Notes under the pieces: model-generated
The model's database searches: none
What the model was told of the DNA's origin: nothing
What the model saw: only the letters and a program-made list of their open reading frames with translations
Part shown: positions 11,426-23,085 of the stretch, in pieces
How positions within the stretch are numbered: position 1 is the first letter of the stretch
Layout: every line of letters begins with the position of its first letter
Origin: Zizania palustris
Taxonomy: Eukaryota > Streptophyta > Magnoliopsida > Poales > Poaceae
Length of the DNA: 64,000 nt
Reading direction: 5' to 3'
Assembly (NCBI GenBank): GCA_019279435.1
Contig: JAAALK010000079.1
Coordinates: forward strand, 62,692,330 to 62,756,329
Position numbers and translations under genes: made by a program

Positions 11426-13675
11426 ATGAACGGCACGACGCCGATCTCCGCGTCTCCGGCGGCTGGCGTCGACGGAGTCGGCGCGGCAGCCGCCGCGAGC
11501 ATGAAGAATGCTGCGGCGTCGGCAGCCGTCACCGAGATGGCTAAAACCCTCACCGTCGACACGGACGACGCCTTCGCCGGACTCCTCGAGCTCTCCGCGG
11601 ACGACGACGCGGAAGGCCTGCGTCGCGCGCTGGGGCGAGCGCCGTCAGCCGCCGCGGACGAGGCCGGTCTCTGGTATGGCCGCCGCAAGGTCCTCGAGCA
11701 CCGCACGCCGCTGATGGTCGCCGCCACCTACGGCAGCCTCGCGGCCCTCCGCTTGCTGATCTCTGTCCCATCCGTCGACATCAACCGCCGCTGTGGCCCT
11801 GACGGCACCACCGCCCTCCACTGTGCGGCCTCTGGTGGCTCGCCGTCTTCTGTGGAGGCTGTCAAGCTGCTGCTCGCGGCCGGGGCTGATGCTGACACCA
11901 CAGATGCCTCTGGGTGCCGTCCAGCTGATGTGATCTCTGTGCCTCCAAAGATGTTTGATGCCAAGATCGCCCTCCAAGGTCTCCTTGGATGCCCAAAGGC
12001 TGGGCATGGCGTTCTCAGGGTGGTGACAAGGGCCACAAACTCTATTGCATCTCCCGTGTCATCCCCGACCGCTGAAGATGCACGATCTCCATTTGCTGCT
12101 GTGATGACGACAACAAAGTTTGTTGATCTTCCAAGGGTCGTTACATCGGAGAAGAAAGAATATCCAGTGGATCCGTCCCTCCCAGATATCAAGAACAGCA
12201 TCTACGCTTCTGATGAATTCCGGATGTACTCATTTAAGATCAGGCCATGCTCACGGGCATACTCACATGACTGGACTGAGTGTCCGTTTGTTCACCCAGG
12301 GGAGAACGCACGTCGTCGGGACCCTCGCAAGTATCACTACAGCTGTGTGCCATGTCCTGACTTTAGAAAGGGAGTGTGTCGGCGTGGCGACATGTGTGAA
12401 TATGCTCATGGGGTGTTTGAGTGTTGGCTCCATCCAGCTCAGTACCGAACTCGCCTTTGCAAGGATGGCACGAGCTGTAATCGTCGTGTATGCTTCTTTG
12501 CACACACAACTGATGAGCTCCGACCGCTGTATGTTTCCACTGGATCTGCAGTGCCATCCCCAAGGGCCTCAGCAACAGCTGCAATGGAGATGGCTGCAGC
12601 AATGGGCTTGATGCCTGGTTCTCCGTCATCAGTATCGGCAGTCATGTCCCCATTTACACCACCAATGTCCCCTTCAGGCAATGGGATGCCCCCTTCTTTG
12701 GGCTGGCAGCAGCAAAATGTTCCGACACTACACCTTCCAGGCAGCAGCCTTCAGTCAAGCCGTCTCCGTACCTCACTTAGTGCAAGGGATATGCCTGCTG
12801 ATGATTACTCTCTGATGCAGGATATTGATTCACAGCTTATAAATGATCTGTGCTATTCACGCCTTGGTTCATCAACAGGAAACCACACTTCTCGGAACAA
12901 ATCCCTGAATCCATCAAACTTGGATGATCTCTTCTCTGCTGAGATGGCCTCTTCCCCAAGATATAGTAATTCTGATCAGGGTGCTATGTTTTCACCATCG
13001 CACAAGGCTGCTATCTTTAATCAGTTTCAGCAGCAGCAGCAGGCACTTCTTTCACCAATCAACACTGGTGTCTTCTCCCCGAAGGCCGTGGACAACCAGC
13101 AGTTGCCATCACACTCATCTCTGTTTCAAGCATCACTTGGGATGTCCTCCCCTGGCCGTATGTCTCCTCGATGCATTGAATCTGGGTCCCCAATGAACTC
13201 TCACCTCGCTGCTGCTCTTGTCCAGCGTGAGAAGCAACAACAGACAATGAGGAGCCTCAGTTCTCGTGATCTTGGGCCTAGTGCTGCAAGAGCATCAGGT
13301 CTTGTTAATTCCCCTCTAAGCTCATCATCATGGTCAAAGTGGGGATCACCGTCAGGGACACCGGATTGGGGCGTTAATGGTGAAGAATTGGGTAAGCTCC
13401 GCCGATCATCATCGTTTGAGCTGAGATCTGGTGGTGATGATCCAGATCTCTCTTGGGTACACACTCTGGTTAAAGAATCTCCACCAGAGAAGCAAGTTAC
13501 CACTGCTGAATCCATTAACTCTGTTGGACCTTCGCCACTAATGCCTCTCAGTGTAAGCAACGGTGAAGGTTCTAGTCTGAACACACATCTGGATGGACAT
13601 GATCAAGCTGCTGTTATTGGAGCATTGCTTGAACAAATGCAGCTGGATCAGCATATTGGTAGTCTAGCAACATAG
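11426..13675 (+). CDS. RR-TZF protein: ankyrin repeats plus tandem CCCH zinc fingers
   Basis: A single coding exon gives 749 residues starting MNGTTPISASPAAG. Two ankyrin-like repeats (HRTPLMVAATYGSLAALRLL and GTTALHCAASGG) lie at about residues 90-175. The plant-specific arginine-rich region with C-x5-H-x4-C-x3-H (around CSRAYSHDWTECPFVH, about residue 275) is followed by two CCCH fingers, C-x7-C-x5-C-x3-H (CPDFRKGVC...) and C-x5-C-x4-C-x3-H (CKDGTSC...), spaced by 16 residues. The C-terminal half is Ser/Pro/Met/Gln-rich. RR-TZF proteins bind AU-rich RNA, shuttle between nucleus and P-bodies or stress granules, and act in hormone and stress responses. The frame stays open for 97 codons upstream, but the MNGTTP start fits the family. 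A likely 5' UTR intron ends at the cttcag just before 11401. I recall this locus as a rice C3H gene but did not assign a number. Confidence 0.95.
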   Translation: MNGTTPISASPAAGVDGVGAAAAASMKNAAASAAVTEMAKTLTVDTDDAFAGLLELSADDDAEGLRRALGRAPSAAADEAGLWYGRRKVLEHRTPLMVAATYGSLAALRLLISVPSVDINRRCGPDGTTALHCAASGGSPSSVEAVKLLLAAGADADTTDASGCRPADVISVPPKMFDAKIALQGLLGCPKAGHGVLRVVTRATNSIASPVSSPTAEDARSPFAAVMTTTKFVDLPRVVTSEKKEYPVDPSLPDIKNSIYASDEFRMYSFKIRPCSRAYSHDWTECPFVHPGENARRRDPRKYHYSCVPCPDFRKGVCRRGDMCEYAHGVFECWLHPAQYRTRLCKDGTSCNRRVCFFAHTTDELRPLYVSTGSAVPSPRASATAAMEMAAAMGLMPGSPSSVSAVMSPFTPPMSPSGNGMPPSLGWQQQNVPTLHLPGSSLQSSRLRTSLSARDMPADDYSLMQDIDSQLINDLCYSRLGSSTGNHTSRNKSLNPSNLDDLFSAEMASSPRYSNSDQGAMFSPSHKAAIFNQFQQQQQALLSPINTGVFSPKAVDNQQLPSHSSLFQASLGMSSPGRMSPRCIESGSPMNSHLAAALVQREKQQQTMRSLSSRDLGPSAARASGLVNSPLSSSSWSKWGSPSGTPDWGVNGEELGKLRRSSSFELRSGGDDPDLSWVHTLVKESPPEKQVTTAESINSVGPSPLMPLSVSNGEGSSLNTHLDGHDQAAVIGALLEQMQLDQHIGSLAT

Positions 13676-15187
13676 GCCTTCAATGAGCCTGGAAGGTGCA
13701 AGGGGTTACTATTCTTAGCTAATGAATTCAGAGCAATTTTTTTTCCTGTTCATTAAGACGTTCCACAAGCAAGGATGGATAGCTGATGGTGGTGATTCAG
13801 AGATTGGTTTTCTTTACTTTTGAGGTAAACCTTATACATTATTGAGGGTTCCAGGTAGAAGTGCACCCCGGCAGCTTCAGTTCATCAGTCAAAAGTATTT
13901 CCCCTATTTTGTTAATTAACCCGGTTAAAAACGAAGACTCGTTTGCTGTTCTGGAATTCTTTTCTTTACCTAGTGGTGTTTATGGTTGGCATATGGTTGG
14001 TTACCGGGCATGCTATAGTAGTATATCAAGTCCCAAAGTATTCTTTTTCTCCCTTCACCATTTGTCTAGGAGCATACTATGGCCTTGTTTTGGTCAGGTC
14101 TTGAGGCCTGTATAATCCTTGGATTTGTAATAATGTAATGTTGTCACTGAACTGGCATTGCTCGCTATTGTTTCGCAATCGCAAATCCGGTAAAAAACAT
14201 TGGAATTTGGAATTTGGAATTTGAATCGAAAAGAGGGATGAAGTTTAGATTTGTGGGTATTTTCATATGGAGAATAGAATATCAGGTTTTTTATTGGTAT
14301 TTCGTTTTCTGGACATGTACACATATATACGTATGTGGTTGGATCAGAATATGTTTTCGAATCTTTGCTGCTGTTTGACCGAGGATATCTGGACTGAAGC
14401 ATTCGAATTTTTCAAAGTTTGAATTAGACGATGGAATTAGAAAAGAATAAGTTGTCGGACGGGGAATAATGTTTTTTTGGATTTGTAATAGTAGTTAGCC
14501 TTTGTTTCGAGGGAAATTTATTTTGGCAGCAAGGTTTAAACCAAAATTTTGGAATTCAAATATTGTTCTTAGTTTCAAATAGGTTTTTGAATGAACTCGG
14601 TAAAACAGGTTTTACAGCTACGTGCACGAACCAGAAAAATCGATTATTGTGTACACCTCGGAGCAGAAATAGGAAACACGAATACTTTGCATGATAAGGC
14701 CTAAAGCGAATGTCAGTCAACGTAACGTATCACCAAAAACATATATGCTGTTAAAAGAACATATATAAACCGAGCATTGTACACAATCGTAGCTTGGAAG
14801 TAAACAACAATCACAAAAATAAAAGGTAGTGATTAACTTCAGATGATCAATCTATGGGGGCATGTGAAGCTTAACGTTTGATTCCATTCAAGACGAACAA
14901 TAAACAAATAAAATTCAGTCCTAATTAGCAGGGAAAATCAAATGTAGAGAAACAAAAAAACATGACCAAAACTACGAGACAACACTCCAACTAATCCCAG
15001 AGCAGACGATTAAGTATGGTACAAAACAGGCGTCAGTTAAAGTTACCAAAATCTGGTGAGCATCATAACACTTGCAGTCCGTAATCACTTGAAAGCCCAT
15101 ATACAAAAAATGCCATTGCTTCTTGTCACGTACATGGGGGCATTGGCTTTTAAAGGTCCTGGAGAAAACCACTGATCAACAGAGAAC
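13676..15187. other. CCCH 3' UTR and convergent intergenic region
   Basis: 3' UTRs of the CCCH gene (+) and the ceramidase gene (-) face each other here. Only short spurious ORFs are seen. The last ~200 bases before 15187 are probably ceramidase 3' UTR. Confidence 0.5.
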
Positions 15188-18101
15188 TCAATCCATCTTT
15201 TGGGGTTTCTGGATCTTAACATAAGGCAAGAACCCAAAAAGGTGGATTATTCTTGGCTCCCACCCACGCTGCTGAGCCCGGCAAAACATTAAGAATGTGT
15301 TTGCAAAGTATGAGTTAAAACCCAAAAGAAGATGCCACCATGCGTGCCCCTGTGGGTTGATGTACCAATGTGAAAGCTTCTTACAGAAGAATCGATCAAC
15401 CAGCCAGCAAAGAGTCCCCAGGCATAAAGTAAGGACCCACAGCTTTGCTAGACGCTTGGCAGCCAAGTCTTTAGTCTGTATGTAGTACTTGTACATCCGT
15501 GGGATACAGAGGAGGCAGAGACCAATGTAATGCAACTTGAATACCACTTGAAACCGTGCCAGGAAATGGACTACTGCAAAAGCAGCACCATATAGGAAAA
15601 GGAAAGTAGGCATAGTGCTCCGGTAATGCCAGTCGGGTGAATAAAGTACGTATAGGTATAGGAGGATCTCCCACACCATTGGAGTCTCATCACTCTGCTG
15701 AAGCCTGGAAAATGAAACAGACCAAAAGAATTACCACCAGCAAGCATGCTAGAATTAGCATGATTACAATGAGATAATGCAAAAATCTATAGCGTAATGC
15801 AGGTATAGCTATGAGGATATCAAATAAAAAGGAAGCATTTGACAGAAGTTAACATTAATAAATGCATGAGGTGATTTCTGAAGATCAAAAGCACTGGTAG
15901 AGAGAGGGGGCTAATGTACAGCCTGCAATCTTCTAAGTACAGGTAGGCACCCCGACCACGACCATATATGGTGCCTACATTAGTTAACCTAAGAAAACAA
16001 AAAAGGTGAACCCCCGTGTATGCAATTCAACGTTACCTTTGAACTTCCAAAACCAGTCAATTTCGAGACAAAGGGATTCAAAATGGACAATTTAGGGTTA
16101 ACTCAATACCAGCTCAAAACTTAAAAGTGCCGCTAACAAATGGTGACATAACTAAATAGAAATGCATGTGCTTATTTGGACCCTAAGAAGTCATATAGGC
16201 TGATGGTTACACATCAAGAAATGGAAACTATGGAGAAATATTATCGAGTGGATGTCCCTGGTCTTCAGTAAGGAAAAGACCTAAAAACAGATAGAACACC
16301 CTATTTAGCTCTTTATAAATATGGAAAGTGACCATACACAGACCACATTGGTGCATAATGGCCTCATTATCGTAATACATCAATGGATGAGTAACCAAAA
16401 TGTGGCATAATTATTACACAGCATTGCTTCTTTAAGAGAAAGAGGCAGGGAGGCATTGGAAGCCAGGCATGCACTTGTTATGTGCAATAATAGGACAATA
16501 AAAACGTTACAACACAAAGAGGAGCTTGATATATAACTTGTGCAGTGAGTTATCGAGTACTGGAACTGTTGTAACTTGTAAGCAACAGAGTACAGACACT
16601 GGTGTATGATAAAGCAACAGAAGTAAAATTCGCAGCTAGAAATATACACAGTAGCAATATCAAAAGTACAAATCATATCAATAAGGATTAACACTAGCAG
16701 AGTGCAATCCATAATATTACCACTAAACATAGAACAAATTCAATATTAACTAGCTCAAGGACAACCACATGGTTTGTTCTTAACAGAAACTCGTTCATTA
16801 AGCATGATTATCTAAATGAAAGGCATGAATCCTAGGCAACATATCTGAAAAACCTAACATATCTGCCAATAGAGAATATATTAATGCACTCCCTCCATTG
16901 ACACTTTCTTTTTAATGTTGAGTACTTGACCTTTTACAGTCTCCAAGATATGACCCTGTTTGGTGTGACTATATACCATTTAAGTTTATAAAATTAGTAA
17001 TACTACAGATTAATGATTTCATTACAATATATTGAACTTTGAAAACATGATATTTTGATGTTACAAGACTGGAATGCTTTGAACACACAAGTTTAAGTCA
17101 AACAAAAAAGGGAGTATCATATATTATAACAAAGCTATGTTTACCGATAAACATCAAGTTAACCTGGGAAAAGCAAAATGTCCATATTTTCTTTAGGTTG
17201 ATAGTCAAGAAAATATAAATCAGGGCTTAATCAGCCATTAGGTGATTGACCAATAAATATGTAATATGTTCACTTAATTGCCAATGATCGTCCAACAAGA
17301 GTTAAATACTTTCAGAAGTTGATGCTGTGGTTATGAAACTTCATATGATCCAGGAAATAGAAATGTGGTTGAACAAGTGAATATGCATTATAGACAGAAA
17401 ATCAACTAAAAGGATACTAAGGAAGATGCCCTCAGTAAAGCAGCAAATCATGAGTAAAACAATCTCCTTAAGTTGATACTATTTCTCAAATAATTTGATG
17501 ACAAAAAGGCATCACTTATTTTTGCTGGAGTTTCTCTAGATAAAATGATTAAAAGTAGGACAACTGGCCTTCTGCGAACAGTTGTTCAATATAAGGATGG
17601 CATCATAAAATATTAACTTTAAGGTTTATACAAAAACAATATAAAAATGAAAACAAAATGGTTATTTTTCAAATGATTAAAATATTAACACTCAAAGTCC
17701 CAAATGTGAAACATTGTACATCGTAGTGAGCTAAATTGGAAGGAAGTGCATAAGAGAAATCATCCTATGTGATTGGCACCATTAACAGCATAGGTCAAGG
17801 GCTTTACTGAGATACCAATGCCAATAAGTTAAGGGAAAACTTACACATGTTGCAAGGTGGCATGGAATATCATACTACCAATAGCAAGTATCATATTGGA
17901 TATGTGCAGGACACTGAATCGTTTCTCGAAACGCTGGCGGAGAGCATTCACAAGTCCAATAAGCGCCAGAAGAACGCATGGAACATTGGAGAGGGTATTG
18001 TAGAATTCTGCAATATATGACGAGTGTGCAAAGTTTTCCTCGCACAACTCATTTGTTGATGTAACAGGTCCCCAGAAACTCGATGCCATAGAATCTGCCA
18101 T
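15188..18101 (-). CDS. Alkaline (phyto)ceramidase, ACER/YPC1 family
   Basis: Two coding exons, 18101-17845 and 15704-15188, join in phase (CAT GT + G) to give 257 residues, the usual family length. The product starts MADSMASSFWGPVTS. Family marks are GSMIFHATLQHV, then QSDETPMVWEILL, then the C-terminal NPQGHAWWH. The Ser/Asp/His residues of these blocks form the metal-binding catalytic site of CREST-superfamily ceramidases. About seven hydrophobic membrane segments are seen (for example ALIGLVNAL and TFLFLYGAAFAVVHFLA), fitting an ER/Golgi membrane enzyme that releases sphingoid base and fatty acid from ceramide. The intron is 2.1 kb. A splice acceptor near 18205 and GT donors near 18487 and 18897 suggest non-coding 5' UTR exons reaching about 18990. 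Confidence 0.95.
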
Positions 18102-19007
18102 GCTTGACTATTGATTTTCTTTATCCAATCAACAGGTTATGTCACCGCGCAGTCTCAGAGATCAGTTCAACTGGTGCTAAATCATAAGTGCAATAGATGA
18201 AGACCTGCAAAAAAATATGTAATTGTCAGACAAGATCAGTTGTAATAAATACAAGTTCTGCTGTGTTCAAGGTTTCAAAAAGCATTTTCAGTGCACTAGA
18301 GGTCTGGACGTAATTAGAGATCAGTAGGGGTTCACCAGGACAATTCATCTAACAATAAAACGGCAGTTCTTACACTAACACGATAGCATAAATGCATTAG
18401 TTAGGAAGGTCTCTTCGAATAGGCAACCCAAGTCAACATCACCGACGACCCACGCAAGCCACCACAAGCATGATGATGAAACCTTACTCAAGGAATGGCA
18501 TCTGATAATACCCACGAATGAAAAAACCACCATAGACGGCGCTCGTACAACCGAGTCCGCCCTCACCTGCAGATCCCACCAGAGCTGTAAGATGCTCCGC
18601 AGCACGCGATTCCCAATCCCCCGCCCCACCCCAACCCAACAGCACATGCAACCTCCTCCGCACCGGAACGAAACGCCCACAGACTCCTCCAAACAGATCT
18701 GTACAGACTCCCGGCGCGGCGACGGCCAAGCCCAGAAGCCCACAGCGGAACCAGCAACCCAACGATCACGGCACCGGGTCGATCCGACGCGGCGCCGCAA
18801 CCGGACGGATCGCCGCCGGGAGATAGCCCCGCCGCTAGGGTTTTGATCGGGCTGGGATCGAGCGGGGAGGACGGAGAGGAAGGGGAGCGAGCGATTACCT
18901 CGTGGTTAGCCTCTCGCTCGTAGGCTGCGCGGCGCGGGCTAGGGCACGGAGGAGAGGACGGCGAGGTTCATGGGGACAGAAGTACCGGCGCTTTCCTTTT
19001 GTTTTGC

Positions 19008-19084
19008 TCGGCTCGGCTCGGCTCGGCTCGGTCGATCTATCTGTTTCGGCTTCGGCTTCGGCTTCGGCTTCGGCTTCGGCTTCG
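19008..19084. repeat. Two adjacent microsatellites, (GGCTC)n and (GGCTTC)n
   Basis: A 5-bp repeat (ggctc, about five units, near 19008-19031) is followed after a short gap by a 6-bp repeat (ggcttc, about six units, near 19047-19084). They sit just upstream of the likely first non-coding exon of the ceramidase gene, so they may lie in its promoter. Confidence 0.85.
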
Positions 19085-19194
19085 ATTTCCCTTTTCATCT
19101 CTTTTTCTTTTTTTACTCGACGGGTAAGAATTTCTCTGGGCCCAGCATGTGAGAGAAGTAGCTATATATTAATAAAATGACAAGGAATTAACTC

Positions 19195-19700
19195 TAGTTG
19201 AACTTAATAATTAATTAATAATTGATAAGAGACATCGAATTTCTAAGAACTTCTCGAGGATTTGGGATTTCAATATGAAGATGGCTTTAGAGTCCCTTTC
19301 ACTAGCTTTGGAACTCCCTTCGTCAATTTCAGAGCTTTCTTCACTAGTTTGGGAGCATCATTCTTCAGTTTCGGAGTCCCCTACATTAGTTTTGAAGCTC
19401 CCTCCAAGCCATGTTCCCTAGGTAGACTCAAAGACTCTAAAATCACTTTAGACTTTACACTATTCATATGAGAGACTACTATTTTGTTCATACGAAGTCT
19501 TGTGTATAGAGTCAATAATTACGGTTGTAATTAGAGGACAAATTAATATTTTTATTGTATTTTGCCTATAAATATCTCCCTTCTCTACAAGAGTAGAGGG
19601 ACCGGGAGAGATAAAATGTAATCTGAATTAATCTTACACACTGGACGTAGAGTGACATTAGGAAGACTAAACAGTATAAAACTAATAAAACCTGGATTTT
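19195..19700. mobile_element. Probable LTR-retrotransposon LTR remnant
   Basis: A TATA-like 'cctataaatatctccc' near 19565 lies about 60 bases before a leader-like 'acactggacgtagagtgac'. The block resembles 35330-35480, which has 'ctataaatattttccc' and 'gaactagacgtaatg' in the same order. Two diverged copies of one LTR family is the simplest reading. The ends were not resolved. The 21-bp minisatellite at 19290-19405 lies inside it. Confidence 0.4.
19290..19405 (+). repeat. 21-bp minisatellite, five units plus a partial one
   Basis: Units begin at 19290, 19311, 19332, 19353 and 19374, each exactly 21 bp, of the pattern GAGtcccttcactAGtTTtG. They diverge by about a third from each other but keep the spacing exactly. 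Read in one frame on the plus strand they encode a 7-residue periodic pattern (VPFTSFG, TPFVNFR, AFFTSLG, ASFFSFG, VPYISFE). Confidence 0.8.
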
Positions 19701-21223
19701 AAAGTTGATTTGAATATTGTATTAGGGTTTTTAAGTTCAATATTATATTAAGGTTTCCTATAACTCTTTTGAATATTTCTATATTTTTTAGAATTCTTTA
19801 GGCGATAGATATAAAATGGTCCTTAAGATTATTTTCATTATGATTATCTTTATCACGAGAAAATATAAAATCTTACCTTAAAATTTTTATTACAAAGAAG
19901 TCAACAATTCATTGCAAAGACAAATATATAACCTTTTATTTGTTTTAAGTAGAAGCAAGCAGTTTTGTTGTATGTGACCACCGCTTTTACAAAATTATTT
20001 GCTTTATGCTTATCTATAAAGAAGCAAGGGTTGTCTTAGCATATGTTGGTGCAGCATAGCCTGGTCCCAAAGTCCAGGTACAAGGAGGAGGGTTGCGTTA
20101 GGTGTGGCGAGCCAGCTATAAAAAAACTTAGCCACTCAAATGGAAATGAAACCCAATAGAAAGAAGCAAGGGTTTGTTTGGTTTGTAGCTCAAACAAACC
20201 ATGCATGCTTGCCGAATTCAAATTTAACTTTTATTAAGGTCAAGTATGCCAAATTCAACTTCCAAATTTAAATTTTTGTATGGTCCCAGTAGTGTGGATG
20301 GCGTTTTTTTAAGAAGGCAAGTGGCCCAGCTCCATGTGATTTTTTGTTTTTTTAGAAGGCCCAGCTCGATGTGATTTGTTTTTATTTTGTTTTTTTTTTT
20401 GAGAAGGAGATTTTTTTTGTTTTTTGGAGAAGACTTTATCATCTACATTTTTATAAGATTCGGTGTTAATTTCTCACAAACCTTTTAGTACACTTAACAT
20501 CTATATTTTTATAAGATATAGTGTCAACTTGCTCACAGACGGTATATGGATATGGATAGCGTTTAGCTAGGTTGAGGTCTCTTTTTACAATAGGTATATC
20601 CCCAAAAAGAGAAGCTGATAGAATCACAAATTGCCAAATTTCGCCAAACTTTGTTACGAGCATGTTTGGTTTGTTTATTTCCTTTTACAAAATATGACTA
20701 AAAATTGACTGCCAATTGTAGCAAACCAAACCAGGACTCGGAATTTCGATGAAATTCCGACCCATTCATACGGATGGTCGAGATTCATAGTCCATCGATC
20801 ACGGAATGGAAGATTTGGGCCTGTGAAACAAACTCTAACCTGCAATCGATCGATAGGTATTTGAGCAAAGAGGCATGGATTCATTCGCCAATTTTGTTCT
20901 TAGAAAGAGGGAGCACATGCATGTTCAAATCGGTGCTCGATGACGACGACGCCCAGATCGATGGCTAGCTCGTCACCCGACCTCACTTATTCACAACTCA
21001 TAGAATCGAAAAACTACACCGATATCTAGCAAGAGGCAACTTGAGAGTTGAGACATAAACTTAGACACGCGTACGCACGCAAGGACAACACATGCACACT
21101 CTGACACGATTGATCGGGGAGAGACTACGAGAGAGGCCAAGAAACCAAGGCAAGTACGTGCCCACCGCTCGCGCGGGCCTGCATTGCATGGCGTGGAGTG
21201 GAGTGGCGTGGACGCGTACGGGC
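19701..21223. other. AT-rich intergenic region and oleosin 3' flank
   Basis: I see no gene, clear repeat or element ends. 20225-20450 has long T-runs. 21060-21223 is the likely 3' UTR of the oleosin gene on the minus strand. Confidence 0.4.
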
Positions 21224-21748
21224 TTATGAGGAATTCTTGGCGCCGGTGGCGGCGGCGGCGGCGGCGACCTGCTGCTCGGCCCTGCTCTGGATGGCGTCAC
21301 CTGCCTGCTGCGTCTTCTGGCCGGCCTGCGCGGCGGCCTCCGCCATCCGAAGGCGCGCCTGCTCCACGTAGTCGGGCGTGCGCTGGAACGCCTGGCGCGC
21401 CGTGTTGGCCATGCAGGTGAGCGAGGAGAGTCCGCCCAGGCCGAGCGCGCCGGAGGTGAGGAAGCCGGTGACGGCAAGCCCGATCAGCAGCGCGGCTGGG
21501 ACCAGCACCGGGCTGAAGAGCAGGAACACCGGCGTGGCGACGGCGAGCCCCACCACGGACCCCGCCAGCGCCAGCCCGGACAGCACGAGCAGCAGCCCGC
21601 CCAGCGGGAACAGCGTCGCCACCGTCAGCGCCTGCGACGCCGACGGGCCCTTGTCCGGCAGCATTCCCTTCACCGTGTCCCCCAACTGCTGGCCTCGCTG
21701 CGGCTGCTGCAGACCGTAGTACGGCCCACCGCGGTCAAGCTCCGCCAT
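21224..21748 (-). CDS. OLE18: Oleosin (about 18 kDa, high-molecular-weight type)
   Basis: A single-exon gene of 174 residues starting MAELDRGGPYYG. The central 70-residue hydrophobic hairpin (roughly residues 40-110) contains the proline knot P-x5-SP-x3-P, here PVFLLFSPVLVP. The C-terminal amphipathic segment (ANTARQAFQRTPDYVEQAR) and the Ala/Gln-rich tail mark the seed H-type oleosins. It coats oil bodies in aleurone and embryo, lying in the phospholipid monolayer and preventing fusion. It is intact, and its upstream region carries seed-type elements. The symbol is assigned from recalled rice gene order. Confidence 0.97.
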   Translation of the reverse strand: MAELDRGGPYYGLQQPQRGQQLGDTVKGMLPDKGPSASQALTVATLFPLGGLLLVLSGLALAGSVVGLAVATPVFLLFSPVLVPAALLIGLAVTGFLTSGALGLGGLSSLTCMANTARQAFQRTPDYVEQARLRMAEAAAQAGQKTQQAGDAIQSRAEQQVAAAAAATGAKNSS

Positions 21749-21903
21749 CGCTAGCTAGCTAGCTAGCTCCGCCTACTTCTTCTCGGCTCGCCGCGCGCGC
21801 AACCGGTAGTGTGAGACCGACGACGATCGATCGAAGCGGGAGGCCAAGAAGAAGCCGGTGAAGTAGAGATAGATCGAGACGGGAGGAGAGGCCCAGGTCA
21901 CCG

Positions 21904-22141
21904 TATATAGGTGGCGCGAGCGGTGACACGTAGGGAGGAGGAGGGGGTACGTGGTGGGGGTAGCGGCTTGCATGGGTTACACCGGTCGAGGTGGGCTGAC
22001 ACGGCGCGCCGCGCCTGTCGGATGTGTACGTCCACGCGAGCCATGCGATGTGTTTCAGTAGAGATGCGCGTGACCGCGGGGCGAGAGGTGTTGTGGGCGC
22101 GTGCATGAGCATGACACAGGGGAAGGAGGAGGCCATGCATG
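21904..22141 (-). promoter_or_regulatory. Oleosin seed promoter: TATA box, ABRE-like and RY motifs
   Basis: On the minus strand a TATATA box (21904-21909) lies about 155 bases before the ATG. Farther upstream are an ABRE-like ACGTGG core (21949-21954), RY cores (TGCATG) at 21969-21974 and 22102-22107, and a full CATGCATG at 22134-22141. RY plus ABRE is the known binding context of ABI3/VP1-type and bZIP seed regulators. The sites are seen in the sequence; their use here is inferred. Confidence 0.6.
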
Positions 22142-23085
22142 TATGCTTTCCAGCATGGGGGAGGAGTATGGTGAGCTCCACGATTGCTTGGGTTTGGTGA
22201 GGTTTCCGATCGGTTGGAAAGTGAGAAGTGCTATCTGACATGATGGAAATAGTTTTAGTTAACTGTTGTTACATGCAGCACGCACTATAATACTCTGTAT
22301 TAAACTATAGCAGCAACCACTCAGGAGCCAAGAAAAAATGTCAAATGCCATGCGACCATGCAGGAGCTAGAGAGAAACGGTATGTGCTTGACTAGAACAG
22401 GATTGTTTTTCCAGGTTTTAACGCATTAGAAGATAGCGACTTCTGGTCATTTAGTTTAATCGGAACTCGGAACACAATTGTTAACTCTGAAACTGCCAAA
22501 AATACATGCTTTTCTTGATTGGCGATAGATCATTGTATAGGATGACCAATCTATGTTCATCTTCTGGTCTGCTCATATGCAAACAGGTCAGGTAGTGTAC
22601 AACTGTACATTAAAGTCATCAGCCAGGCGTAATACTAAACTCCATGATATGATATGTCCAAAACCAGCAGAAAATTTTACCATGGAGTACATAGTTACTC
22701 CTTTACTAATAATACTGGATGAATTAATATATTTTTTTCTTTAATTTTGCTAAACCAATGGCAGTACCAGAATAACATAAGAGCAGAAGGCAGATGACTG
22801 TTGCAAATATATTATGTACAACCGCATTTCAGAGGATATCAATCATGAACATAACCACAACAGCTCTACAGAACGCTCTTCCCAAAATCTGCAGCTCTCT
22901 TTACAATCGAACTGATTCTTATTTCTTAGTCCTGCGAAGGAAAAATGAGAGTCATTTAATTGTTGTCCGAAAAAAGTTGAGTTGCTGCAGTCATCAAAAG
23001 ATAAGCTTCTCACCATAAGTTAAGAAAGCTCATCATAACATATAAGAATTCAAGAGACAGTCTACTTGTCAGAAGGTGTCAATAT
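22142..23085. other. Intergenic region and CDT2 3' UTR
   Basis: No coding feature is supported. 22900-23085 is probably the CDT2 3' UTR on the minus strand. The rest is unassigned. Confidence 0.4.
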
